This document shows positions 1 through 7,259 of a stretch of 64,000 nucleotides of DNA, piece by piece. The position numbers and the translations under genes are program-made. Position 1 is the first letter of the stretch. Each line of letters opens with the position of its first letter. The stretch is from BOG-931 sp963781725. Its GTDB lineage: Bacteria; Pseudomonadota; Alphaproteobacteria; Rhizobiales; Xanthobacteraceae. The notes under the pieces were generated by a model, which was not told the DNA's origin, did no database searches, and saw nothing but the letters and a program-made list of their open reading frames with translations. The stretch lies in contig CAWAGV010000002.1 of assembly GCA_963781725.1 (NCBI GenBank), forward strand, positions 2,914,001 through 2,978,000, given 5' to 3'.

Positions 1-1
1 G

Positions 2-1156
2 AATATCGTGATGTCGATTTCCGAGCAGGAAGACCTGCTCGACGACATCTGCAACGACGTGCTCGGCTACGGCCCGCTGGAGCCGTTGCTCGCGCGCGAC
101 GACATCTCGGATATCATGGTCAACGGTTCCGGCACGGTCTACATCGAAGTCGCCGGCAAGATTCAGAAAACCGGCATTCGCTTCCGCGACAATCAGCAGC
201 TTTTGAATATCTGCCAGCGCATCGTCAGCCAGATTGGCCGCCGCGTCGATGAATCGTCGCCGATCTGCGACGCCCGCCTGCCGGACGGCTCGCGTGTCAA
301 CGCCATCGTGTCGCCGCTGGCGATCGACGGGCCCGCGTTGACCATCCGCAAGTTCAAGAAGGACAAGCTTACGCTCGAACAGCTCACCCGGTTTGGCTCC
401 ATCTCGCCGGAAGGCGCGGATATCCTGAAAGTGATCGGACGCTGCCGCGTCAACACGCTGATTTCCGGCGGCACCGGTTCCGGCAAGACCACGCTGTTGA
501 ATTGCCTGACCCGCTATATCGACGATGACGAGCGCATCATCACCTGCGAGGACGCGGCCGAACTGCAATTGCAGCAGCCCCATGTCGTGCGGCTGGAGAC
601 ACGGCCGCCGAACCTGGAAGGCGAGGGGCAGGTCACGATGCGCGATCTGGTGCGCAACTGTCTGCGCATGCGTCCTGAACGGATCATCGTCGGCGAGGTG
701 CGCGGACAAGAATCCTTCGACCTGCTGCAGGCGATGAATACTGGCCACGACGGCTCGATGGGGACGCTGCACGCCAATACGCCGCGTGAAGCCCTGTCGC
801 GCCTCGAGGCCATGATCACGATGGGCGGCTATGCGCTGCCGTCGCGTACCATCCGCGAAATGATTTGCGCCGCGGTCGACGTCATCGTCCAGGCCGCGCG
901 GCTCCGCGACGGTTCCCGCCGCATCACGCACATCACCGAGGTGGTGGGCATGGAAGGCGACGTCATCATTACGCAGGATATCTTTACCTACGACATCCTG
1001 GGCGAAGACGCCAACGGCAACCTCATTGGCCGGCACAAGTCGACCGGGATCGGCCGCCCGAAATTCTGGGAACGCGCCCGTTACTATAACGAGGAACACC
1101 GCCTGGCCGCGGCGCTCGATGCCGCGCTGGTCGCGGACGATCAGGTCCGGAGCTAG
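2..1156 (+). CDS. cpaF: CpaF/TadA-type secretion ATPase, 5'-truncated by window edge
   Basis: Hexameric ATPase that powers Flp/Tad pilus assembly at the cytoplasmic face of the inner membrane. The visible part (about 384 residues) has the T2SSE/CpaF core: a conserved 'DISDIMVNG' motif near the start, the Walker A loop GGTGSGKTT around residue 155, and the Walker B-like IIVGEVRG followed by GTLHANTP, the histidine box of the family. The reading frame is open to the left edge, so the gene begins upstream; full CpaF proteins are usually 450-500 residues. The GTG at 8 and ATG at 11 are internal codons rather than a credible start. Two bases separate it from tadB, so they form one operon. Identity is secure; only the N-terminus is missing. 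Confidence 0.93.
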   Translation, partial: NIVMSISEQEDLLDDICNDVLGYGPLEPLLARDDISDIMVNGSGTVYIEVAGKIQKTGIRFRDNQQLLNICQRIVSQIGRRVDESSPICDARLPDGSRVNAIVSPLAIDGPALTIRKFKKDKLTLEQLTRFGSISPEGADILKVIGRCRVNTLISGGTGSGKTTLLNCLTRYIDDDERIITCEDAAELQLQQPHVVRLETRPPNLEGEGQVTMRDLVRNCLRMRPERIIVGEVRGQESFDLLQAMNTGHDGSMGTLHANTPREALSRLEAMITMGGYALPSRTIREMICAAVDVIVQAARLRDGSRRITHITEVVGMEGDVIITQDIFTYDILGEDANGNLIGRHKSTGIGRPKFWERARYYNEEHRLAAALDAALVADDQVRS

Positions 1157-1158
1157 CC

Positions 1159-2124
1159 ATGGAGAGCTATGGACTGTTCTTTCTGGTGGCTTTGGCGATC
1201 GGCGGCGTGCTGTGGGTGTTTGTCTATCCCATCCTTTCCGGCGAGCAGAAAGCCGAGCGCCGCGTGGCCAGCGTTGCGCGAACCGAGCCGATGGCGCGGC
1301 AGACCCGCGCAGCGCCGAAAGCCCGGCGCGATATCGAGGGAACGCTCAAAGAGATCGACGATCGTGCGAAAGCGAAGAAGCGCGTTGCGCTACCCGTGCG
1401 CATCGAGCAGGCCGGCCTGAACTGGACAAAACGAAAGTTCATGATGATTTCCGGCGCCATCGGGTTTGTGGCGTTTCTGCTGGCTTTGTTCCTGGGACTT
1501 GGCCTGATTCCCGGCGTCGGCTTCGCATTCGCCGGCGCCTTCGGAATTCCGCGCTGGCTGCTGGCATTTCTCAAGAAACGGCGTGAAACGAAGTTTCTTG
1601 ATAATTTTCCCGACGCCGTCGACGTTATCGTGCGCGGCGTCAAGGCCGGCTTGCCGCTGCTCGACAGTCTCAAGATGATCACTTCCGAATCCGAAGAGCC
1701 GATCCGCAGCGAATTCCGCAGCATCCTCGAGACTCAGACCGTCGGTATTCCGATCGGCGAGGCCTGTCTCAAGCTCTACGAGCGCATGCCGGTTGCGGAA
1801 GCGAACTTCTTCGGCATCGTGATCTCCATTCAGCAGCGTTCGGGCGGCAATCTGTCCGAAACGCTCGGCAACCTGTCGAAGGTGCTGCGCGACCGCAAGA
1901 AGATGAAGGCCAAGATCAGGGCGATGTCGATGGAGGCGAAAGCCTCGGCCGCCATCATCGGCAGCTTGCCGCCTGCGGTCATGACGCTGGTCTGGCTGAC
2001 GAGCCCGAATTACATCGAGCTGCTCTGGATCGAGCCGATCGGCCGCGTGATGCTGGCCTGTTGCGTGACGTGGATGTCAGTCGGCATCTTCGTGATGAAG
2101 AAAATGATCAACTTCGACTTCTGA
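1159..2124 (+). CDS. tadB: Tad pilus assembly membrane protein TadB
   Basis: Inner-membrane platform protein of the Tad/Flp pilus machine, expected to partner TadC and to be driven by CpaF. The 321-residue protein has a hydrophobic N-terminal helix (about 5-25), a charged cytoplasmic linker, two helices near 95-135, and a T2SSF/GspF domain (about 155-280) containing FPDAVDVIVRGVKAGLPL, the hallmark of the family, then two C-terminal helices. Length and architecture match TadB. The ATG at 1159 follows the cpaF stop by two bases, so translation is probably coupled. The next gene, tadC, starts eight bases after its stop. Confidence 0.92.
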   Translation: MESYGLFFLVALAIGGVLWVFVYPILSGEQKAERRVASVARTEPMARQTRAAPKARRDIEGTLKEIDDRAKAKKRVALPVRIEQAGLNWTKRKFMMISGAIGFVAFLLALFLGLGLIPGVGFAFAGAFGIPRWLLAFLKKRRETKFLDNFPDAVDVIVRGVKAGLPLLDSLKMITSESEEPIRSEFRSILETQTVGIPIGEACLKLYERMPVAEANFFGIVISIQQRSGGNLSETLGNLSKVLRDRKKMKAKIRAMSMEAKASAAIIGSLPPAVMTLVWLTSPNYIELLWIEPIGRVMLACCVTWMSVGIFVMKKMINFDF

Positions 2125-2132
2125 GGCGGATC

Positions 2133-3107
2133 ATGCTGGATTTTCTTCTCTCGCAGGCCACCGACCCCACCATACTGTTCATGTTTTTTGCAGCAGTCGC
2201 CGCCGGCGCGACCGTGCTGACGCTGGCGATGCCGCTGCTGTCGACCGACACGCTCGACAAGCGGATGAAGGCGGTGGCGCTCGAGCGCGAGAAGATCCGC
2301 CAGCGCGAACGCGAGCGGATGGCGCTGGGCAGCAAGGCGTCGCTACGCCAGTCGCCCAGGCAGTACATGAAAACCGTGGTTGAGAATTTCAACCTCAGCA
2401 AGTGGGTCGGCCAGGAGAAGGCGCGGTCGATGCTGATGCAGGCCGGTTTCCGCGGCCAGGCGCCCTATGTCACTTATCTGTTCTTCCGCATGACAATGCC
2501 GATCGTCATGCTGTTCGGCTCGCTATTCTACATTTTTATTGTGCTCGACCTCGACTATGCGCCGTCGCTCAAGTTGGCGATGTGCATCGGCTGTGCCTAT
2601 CTCGGCATGCAAAGTCCGAACATTTTCCTGAAGAACAAGATTCAGCGCCGGCAGTTGTCCATCAAACGGGCGTTTCCGGACGCGCTCGACTTGCTGCTGA
2701 TCTGCGTCGAATCCGGCATGTCGATCGAAGCGGCGTTCCGCAAGGTCAGCGAAGAGATCGGCACGCAGTCGGTGCCGCTCGCCGAGGAATTCACGCTCAC
2801 CACCGCGGAGCTGTCTTATTTGCCCGACCGCCGCCAGGCTTACGAAAACCTGGTGCAGCGCACCGGACTTGATGGGGTGAAAGCGGTGGGGCTGGCCTTG
2901 CAGCAGGCCGAGCGTTACGGCACTCCGCTCGGCACGACGCTGCGCGTTCTGTCGCAGGAAAGCCGCGACATGCGCATGTCGGAAGCGGAAAAGAAGGCTG
3001 CCGGCCTGCCGCCAAAGCTGACCGTGCCGATGATCGTGTTCTTCCTGCCGGTACTGTTCGTCGTGATTCTGGGCCCGGCAGCGATCAAGGTGATGGCGAT
3101 CCAGTAG
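2133..3107 (+). CDS. tadC: Tad pilus assembly membrane protein TadC
   Basis: Second polytopic platform protein of the Tad secretion system. The 324-residue product has an N-terminal membrane helix, a basic cytoplasmic segment, a helix pair around residues 105-150, a T2SSF domain with FPDALDLLLICVESGMS, and a strongly hydrophobic C-terminus. The frame could open earlier at 2061, but that would overlap tadB by more than 60 bases; the ATG at 2133 has the purine-rich GAGGCGGA just upstream and gives the usual TadC length, so it is preferred. It is the last plus-strand gene of the pilus operon here; tadD faces it from the other strand. Confidence 0.92.
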   Translation: MLDFLLSQATDPTILFMFFAAVAAGATVLTLAMPLLSTDTLDKRMKAVALEREKIRQRERERMALGSKASLRQSPRQYMKTVVENFNLSKWVGQEKARSMLMQAGFRGQAPYVTYLFFRMTMPIVMLFGSLFYIFIVLDLDYAPSLKLAMCIGCAYLGMQSPNIFLKNKIQRRQLSIKRAFPDALDLLLICVESGMSIEAAFRKVSEEIGTQSVPLAEEFTLTTAELSYLPDRRQAYENLVQRTGLDGVKAVGLALQQAERYGTPLGTTLRVLSQESRDMRMSEAEKKAAGLPPKLTVPMIVFFLPVLFVVILGPAAIKVMAIQ

Positions 3108-3146
3108 TTCCGGCAAGTCATTCCGGCAAGTAATTCCGGCAAGTCA
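3108..3146 (+). repeat. Three tandem copies of a 13-bp unit
   Basis: Directly after the tadC stop the unit TTCCGGCAAGTCA occurs three times head to tail (3108-3120, 3121-3133 with one change, 3134-3146), followed by a decayed start of a fourth. It lies in the gap between the convergent tadC and tadD. No T-run follows, so it is not an obvious intrinsic terminator; slippage is the simplest origin. Confidence 0.85.
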
Positions 3147-3200
3147 TTCTGGAATGGCCTGACCGGCCGGAATCGGGCGTTCGGTATCAACCGTTTCGGA

Positions 3201-4022
3201 TCAGCTCGAGCCGTTCGATGTACGGGCCGACGTTTTCGGCCGCTGCACGTCGTCGCGGCGCGCCAGCATCTGCCGCAGGTAGGCGACATTGGCGGCGGCC
3301 TTGTCCGGCGGCAGGTCGGCGGCGGCGATTTGTTCCGCCTCCGCGAAGCGGCCCTGCAAGCCGACGACCAGCGCCAGATTCTGCCGCACCCGCAAGTCGG
3401 CCGGACGCTGGGCCGCGGCGCGGCGCAGCGTCGCCTCGGCGTTCGGCAGGTCTTTCGACAGGGCGTAGGACAATCCGAGGTTGGACAGCACCGAAGGCTC
3501 GTCCGGTATGATCTTGAGCGCCGTCAGGTAATAGCGCTGGGCTTCCTGGTGACGGCCCATCTGGTCGAGCACCGCGCCTTGCGCCGACAACAGACGCCAG
3601 TCGGGCTGATCGGGCGAGTGGGCGCGGCCAAGCACATCGAGCGCCTGCTCGTAGGAGCCGGCTTCCGCCAGCGCCCGTCCGTATTCGCCGAGCACCGCGC
3701 GGTCGTTGGGGTGTTCCATCGACAGCCGTTCGAGCACGGCCACGGCCTGCGCGCGCTGGCCGGTGGCGCGCAAGGCTTGCGCATAATGCAAAGCGACATC
3801 GACCCGCGACGAGTCGGCGCGATACTGCGCGCCGTAGGTTTCGGCGTCGCTGCGCCATGCGGCGTCGCTGCGGTCGGTGGGCGCGGCCAATGGCAGCGCG
3901 CCGGTTGTTTCGGTGGAGGTTGCGGTCTGCGTGGTCTGGCAGCCGGCGGCCGCGGCGGCGATAACCGCAACGAGCGAAGCCGAAGCCAAAAAGCGTGCAG
4001 GGCGGGATTGTCTCGAACGCAT
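3201..4022 (-). CDS. tadD: TPR-repeat lipoprotein, TadD-like
   Basis: Predicted outer-membrane lipoprotein that acts as a tetratricopeptide scaffold for Tad pilus assembly. The 273-residue product has an N-terminal signal with a lipobox ending in AAAAAGC, a variable linker, then helical TPR-like repeats across about residues 75-230 (for example the segments around 'LHYAQALRATGQRAQA' and 'SNLGLSYALSKDLPNAEA'). An upstream start at 4061 is open, but the internal ATG at 4022 places the basic n-region immediately before the hydrophobic helix as expected for a signal peptide. It converges on tadC. Assignment to TadD rests on location and TPR/lipoprotein architecture. Confidence 0.8.
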   Translation of the reverse strand: MRSRQSRPARFLASASLVAVIAAAAAGCQTTQTATSTETTGALPLAAPTDRSDAAWRSDAETYGAQYRADSSRVDVALHYAQALRATGQRAQAVAVLERLSMEHPNDRAVLGEYGRALAEAGSYEQALDVLGRAHSPDQPDWRLLSAQGAVLDQMGRHQEAQRYYLTALKIIPDEPSVLSNLGLSYALSKDLPNAEATLRRAAAQRPADLRVRQNLALVVGLQGRFAEAEQIAAADLPPDKAAANVAYLRQMLARRDDVQRPKTSARTSNGSS

Positions 4023-4118
4023 CCTATTCGCCGCGCTGATAGCCGCAGGGTCGGCCAGCAATAGACCGTTAACCCTAATGACTCGTTAACGCGGGGGATG
4101 TGTCAGGCCGGGAACGCT

Positions 4119-4859
4119 TCAGGCCGGAACCGTGGCGACGGCAGCGGCCGGCTCGTTGAGATAGTTCGAATTGTCGCCTTTGGGCCGGTCGCCGGCGATG
4201 GAGTGACCCTCGACCATGTAATGCACGGCCTCGGCGATATTAGTGGCGTGATCGCCGATGCGTTCGATGTTCTTGGCGCAGAACAGGTAGTGGATGCAGA
4301 GCGAAATGGTGCCGGGGTCTTCCATCGTATAGGTGATGAGCTCGCGGAACAGCGAAACGTAGAGCGCGTCGACCGCCTTGTCGCCGTGCCAGATGCGCAG
4401 CGCCTCGAGCGGGTTGCGGTCGACGAAACTGTCCAGCACGCCATCGAGCTGCAAGCTGACCATGTCCGCCATGTGGCGCAGCCCGCGCATCAGTGTGCGT
4501 TGCGAGCTTTCGCTGCTCACCGCGATGACGCGCTTGCCGATGTTCTTGGCGAGGTCGCCGATGCGTTCGAGATCGTTGGCGATGCGCAGCATCGCCACCA
4601 AAGCCCGCAGATCGATCGCCATCGGCTGGCGCAGCGCGATGGTCGCGACGGCTTTTTCCTCGATCTGTCTCTGGAACCCGTCCACCGTCGCGTCGAGATC
4701 GATTACACGCCGCGCCAGTGTGGTATCGTGGCGCGCCAGCGCATCGATTGCGTCATTCACCTGCTTTTGCGCGACACCGCCCATCTGGGCGACCAGTTGC
4801 GTGACCTTGATCAGGTCGGTGTCGAAAACGCGCGCGGTGTGGTCGGACACGCTTATCAT
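4119..4859 (-). CDS. phoU: Phosphate signalling complex protein PhoU
   Basis: Cytoplasmic negative regulator that links the Pst phosphate transporter with PhoR/PhoB signalling. The 246-residue product is all helical with two PhoU repeats; each carries the family's acidic metal-binding motif, seen here in 'LRIANDLERIGDLAKNIG' and 'CAKNIERIGDHATNIAE'. The frame extends upstream to 5171, but the ATG at 4859 gives the normal PhoU length and N-terminus (SDHTARVFDTDL). No pst or phoBR genes are adjacent in this window, so it is an orphan or at the end of a split locus. Its 3' end faces the tadD start. Confidence 0.93.
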   Translation of the reverse strand: MISVSDHTARVFDTDLIKVTQLVAQMGGVAQKQVNDAIDALARHDTTLARRVIDLDATVDGFQRQIEEKAVATIALRQPMAIDLRALVAMLRIANDLERIGDLAKNIGKRVIAVSSESSQRTLMRGLRHMADMVSLQLDGVLDSFVDRNPLEALRIWHGDKAVDALYVSLFRELITYTMEDPGTISLCIHYLFCAKNIERIGDHATNIAEAVHYMVEGHSIAGDRPKGDNSNYLNEPAAAVATVPA

Positions 4860-4931
4860 GGAACAGCCGCGGTTCCCGACATTATGCAACGTCTTGATGA
4901 GTCTACAATTCAGCCATGACGTTGCGATGAC

Positions 4932-4979
4932 ATCGATGCATGCGGTGCGTGAATTATCGATGCGGGCGGCGCGTGAATT
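4932..4979 (+). repeat. 24-bp imperfect tandem duplication
   Basis: Two adjacent 24-bp copies starting ATCGATGC and ending GCGTGAATT (4932-4955 and 4956-4979) differ at three positions. They lie between the divergent phoU and SemiSWEET genes, where promoters for both would be expected. It could hold duplicated binding sites, or be simple duplication. Confidence 0.75.
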
Positions 4980-5046
4980 ACTGTCATCGTCGCCACATCG
5001 AGTTGCCGACAATATTGAGCGTCCCGATTCGAGAGGAGACGCGCGC

Positions 5047-5307
5047 ATGGCTTCGCCGCTGGTCGAAGCGGCCGGTGCGTTGGGAGCGATCCTGACGACG
5101 GTGTGCTGGGTGCCGCAGGCGCTGAAAATCATCCGCGAGCGCGACACCCGCGCCATCTCGCTGGCCGGCACCGCGCTGTCGGTGCTCGGCGTGCTGCTGT
5201 GGCTGGTCTACGGGCTGGCGCTGGCCGACGGGCCGCTGATCGGCTCGAGCATCATCACCTTCGCCATGACGTCGCTTATCCTGGCGCTGAAGATTCGCCA
5301 CGGCTGA
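5047..5307 (+). CDS. SemiSWEET family sugar transporter
   Basis: Small inner-membrane protein (86 residues) of the PQ-loop/SemiSWEET family, which dimerises to form a sugar pore. Three membrane helices are visible (about 7-25, 38-57, 63-82), with the family's PQ motif in 'TVCWVPQALKIIRERDTR' closing helix 1, followed by the typical 'SISLAG'-like turn (here AISLAG). The ATG at 5047 is chosen because AGGAG lies seven bases upstream (5034-5038 region) and because the long upstream extension of the frame is antisense to phoU. It is divergent from phoU. Substrate specificity cannot be inferred. Confidence 0.88.
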   Translation: MASPLVEAAGALGAILTTVCWVPQALKIIRERDTRAISLAGTALSVLGVLLWLVYGLALADGPLIGSSIITFAMTSLILALKIRHG

Positions 5308-5375
5308 CGCACATGGCTGACGTACATAGCTGACGCAGGCTTTGCGGCTGCGGCGAATATTGCTAGCGTTGTCTT

Positions 5376-6128
5376 ATGCCCTCCCGCCGTAGCGCTGCCG
5401 AGCGCCCTCTCGACCGGTCACTCATCGACGATCTTGTTGCCGCCAACCGCACTCTGGCGCGGCTCGGCGTGCTCGACGCGTTCGGCCACGTTAGCATGCG
5501 CGACCCGCGCCATCCGCACCGCTACCTGATTTCACAGTCGATCGCGCCGGAATCGGTGACCGCCGGCGACATCCTTGTGCTCGATCTCGACAGCCAGACC
5601 GTCGATCCAAAAGACGAAGGCAAGCTTCTGTACCGGGAACGCTTCATCCACGGCGAGATTTACAAGGCGCGGTCGGACGTCAACGCGGTGGTGCACAGCC
5701 ATTCGCCGACGGTGGTGCCCTTTACCGTGACGCGGGCGAAGCTGCGGCCGCTGCTGCACAATGCCGGATTTCTCGGCCTCGGCGCTCCGCTGTTCGAGAT
5801 TCGCAAGAGCGAAGGCGATGGCACGGATCTGATGATCCTGACGCCGAGCCTCGGCAAAGATCTGGCGAAAAAGCTCGGCAAGGACGCCGCCGTGGTGCTG
5901 ATGCGGGGGCACGGCGACTCCGTCGTCGGGCCGTCGCTGCCGAACGCGGTGTTCCGCGCCTACTACACCGAGATCAACGCCCGGCAGCAGCTTGCCGCGA
6001 TCACCATCGGCGGCCCGATTAATTTCATGACCAGGGCCGAAGCGCTGACCTCGAACGACGCCATGCTGCGGGCGTCGGCGCGGCCGTGGGCGCTGTGGCG
6101 AAAAACGGCGCTGACCGGCCTGAAATAG
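5376..6128 (+). CDS. Class II aldolase/adducin family protein
   Basis: Zinc-dependent aldolase-fold enzyme of the fuculose-phosphate aldolase / adducin head family, 250 residues. The catalytic-type motifs are present: 'GHVSMRD' near residue 35, the zinc histidines in 'AVVHSHSPTVVPF' (about residue 107-117), and a later 'MRGHGDSVVG' supplying the third histidine. Members act on phosphorylated or free sugar acids, but many bacterial homologues in catabolic loci remain uncharacterised. No sugar kinase or isomerase flanks it, so the substrate is unknown. Start ATG at 5376 gives a normal family N-terminus. Confidence 0.88.
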   Translation: MPSRRSAAERPLDRSLIDDLVAANRTLARLGVLDAFGHVSMRDPRHPHRYLISQSIAPESVTAGDILVLDLDSQTVDPKDEGKLLYRERFIHGEIYKARSDVNAVVHSHSPTVVPFTVTRAKLRPLLHNAGFLGLGAPLFEIRKSEGDGTDLMILTPSLGKDLAKKLGKDAAVVLMRGHGDSVVGPSLPNAVFRAYYTEINARQQLAAITIGGPINFMTRAEALTSNDAMLRASARPWALWRKTALTGLK

Positions 6129-6220
6129 TCCGCCGCCGGCAACGGACGTCGCATCGCGCATGGCGGCGAAGGGCCAGGCTATTTCCGGCGCGCGCTGATT
6201 GCCGGTTTGGTTCGCTGGCT

Positions 6221-6358
6221 TCAGTTCCCGCTTGTCTTCCACCGCATGCCGATGAGTTGTCCGGCGATCCACGTGCCAAGGGCCCAGCCGAGCGCCATGA
6301 AGAATCCCCACAGAAACCAGACGAGCACGACGTAGAGGGTGATAGCCGGGACAATCAT
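6221..6358 (-). CDS. 45-residue hydrophobic membrane protein
   Basis: A short protein with one long hydrophobic stretch (MIVPAITLYVVLVWFLWGFF onward, rich in Trp and Leu) and a small basic tail ending WKTSGN. The frame opens as far as a GTG at 6418, but the ATG at 6358 is preceded by a strong GGAGG nine bases upstream, which decides the start. It is not recognised as a named family. Its leader contains a perfect 13-bp inverted repeat (6405-6448), suggesting structured or regulated expression. Single-pass or hairpin insertion in the inner membrane is likely. Reality as a gene is supported by ribosome-binding site and composition only. Confidence 0.6.
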   Translation of the reverse strand: MIVPAITLYVVLVWFLWGFFMALGWALGTWIAGQLIGMRWKTSGN

Positions 6359-6404
6359 TTGTGCCTCCATAAATTGCACTGAAATGGGCGGGAGCCGACT
6401 CAGT

Positions 6405-6448
6405 GGCCCCGGAGACACTCGGGGTTCTGCAATGATGTCTCCGGGGCC
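6405..6448 (-). promoter_or_regulatory. 13-bp perfect inverted repeat with 18-nt loop
   Basis: GGCCCCGGAGACA at 6405-6417 is the exact reverse complement of TGTCTCCGGGGCC at 6436-6448, with 18 bases between. The structure lies 47-90 bases upstream of the start of the 45-residue membrane protein, inside its presumed leader. No T-run follows on either strand, so it is not a simple intrinsic terminator. Confidence 0.7.
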
Positions 6449-6593
6449 TTAGGGCCGGGGGGTAATTGGGGACTGCCGGCCCGCCTCTTTAACCGCCATG
6501 CAAATGTTTCTGTTCCAGCAGTGAAATCTACGCGACGCGCCAGCGTGGTGGCCCGCGGGCATGACGATTGCAAAATTACTAGTCTCTTATATA

Positions 6594-6624
6594 TTGACAT
6601 AGGTCACTATATATACTACCTATG
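6594..6624 (+). promoter_or_regulatory. AT-rich dyad overlapping a TTGACA box
   Basis: A consensus TTGACA (6594-6599) runs into the dyad CATAGGT (6598-6604) / ACCTATG (6618-6624) separated by 13 bases of alternating A/T. A TATACT hexamer occurs at 6612-6617 but is only 12 bases from the TTGACA, so this is not a textbook sigma-70 promoter. The site is sharply AT-rich in a GC-rich window and points toward the hairpin-rich stretch. Confidence 0.4.
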
Positions 6625-7064
6625 ATTCGCTCGCTCGTCGTGAGGGACGTCAACCGGTGACTCCGAGTGATGGAGCGGGTGCGGGTTCTGCGGGTTGGGT
6701 TCGTCAGCCCTTCTTGCAGGCGGCCTGGGCATCATGCCCGTCCGGCAAGTGTTCGGACTGCGAGGTGCTCGCTGCACTGGCGTCGGGGAGGCGCGTTGGC
6801 CTTTGATCCGGCGATTCCAGGAAGCGCTGGCCCGGGCCGGGTTGGGAGGAAAGTCCCATCAATCCGCAGTGGAGCGCCGAAAGGCGAGCGGCCCCGTCAA
6901 AAGGGCCGCGGCTGTGCCTGGTAACGGGTGCAGCTCCCGACTACGCGCCGCTCGGCGCTCCGCTTCCCTTGTTTTCAGGGGAAGCAAATTGAAATGCCTC
7001 TCGTGCGTTCGAGGCGAGCTTTCGTGCCGCTTGAACAAAAACTCGGAAGCAGGTGCTTCGCGAG
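6625..7064 (+). ncRNA. Possible structured non-coding RNA (hairpin-rich stretch)
   Basis: At least nine consecutive local hairpins can be drawn: GGGC 6727-6730/6736-6739; GTCCG 6740-6744/6754-6758; GCGAG 6760-6764/6768-6772; CGCC-GAAA-GGCG 6875-6886; GCGGCCC 6888-6894/6903-6909; GCTGTGCC 6911-6918 with 6927-6934 (two wobbles); GCGCC-GCTC-GGCGC 6945-6958; GCTTCCC 6962-6968/6979-6985; GCCTC 6996-7000/7011-7015; GAAGC-AGGT-GCTTC 7046-7059. A GAAA tetraloop and a GAGGAAAGTCC string are RNA-like, but the arrangement does not match RNase P, tmRNA, 6S or SRP RNA. Boundaries and strand are inferred from the AT-rich dyad upstream. Confidence 0.3.
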
Positions 7065-7097
7065 AACGATGAAGCTCGTGCCCCTAAGCCTCGTCAT

Positions 7098-7215
7098 CGC
7101 CGGGCATAGCCGTTCGAAGAACGGCGTCGCTCCGCTCGCCTATGACCCGGCGATCTCGATAACTGAGGCAAGGCGTTGTCAATTGAATCGAGATGACCGG
7201 GACAAGCCCGGTCAT
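7098..7215. repeat. REP-like intergenic hairpin element
   Basis: Two hairpins bracket the element: CGCCGGGCATAG (7098-7109) pairs with CTATGACCCGGCG (7140-7152) with one bulge, and ATGACCGGG (7193-7201) pairs perfectly with CCCGGTCAT (7207-7215). The 'CATCGCCGGG ... GATGACCGGG' vocabulary is typical of repeated intergenic palindromes in Bradyrhizobiaceae-like genomes. No second copy was noticed in this window. Confidence 0.6.
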
Positions 7216-7259
7216 GACATCGTCGGCGCCATTTGACGCCGTGGACCAGAAGAATGAAA

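Larger units (their letters stand above)
6359..7259. other. 900-bp region without a convincing protein gene
   Basis: Several ORFs of 60-125 codons cross this stretch on both strands, but none has a recognisable domain, a good ribosome-binding site or the codon pattern of the neighbours. What can be seen is, in order: the 6405-6448 inverted repeat, an AT-rich dyad at 6598-6624, a run of hairpins from about 6727 to 7064, and a REP-like element at 7098-7215. These are listed separately. Confidence 0.7.

Noticed and set aside
6840..6960. RNase P RNA suggested by GAGGAAAGTCC and GGTAAC strings
   Set aside because: The order and spacing of the conserved RNase P elements (including the later ACAGAAA and P4 strands) are missing; retained only as an unspecified structured-RNA candidate.
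6667..7072. Overlapping frames of 85-125 codons in the hairpin-rich stretch
   Set aside because: No ribosome-binding site, no domain and a composition unlike the neighbouring genes; the DNA is better explained by RNA-like structure.
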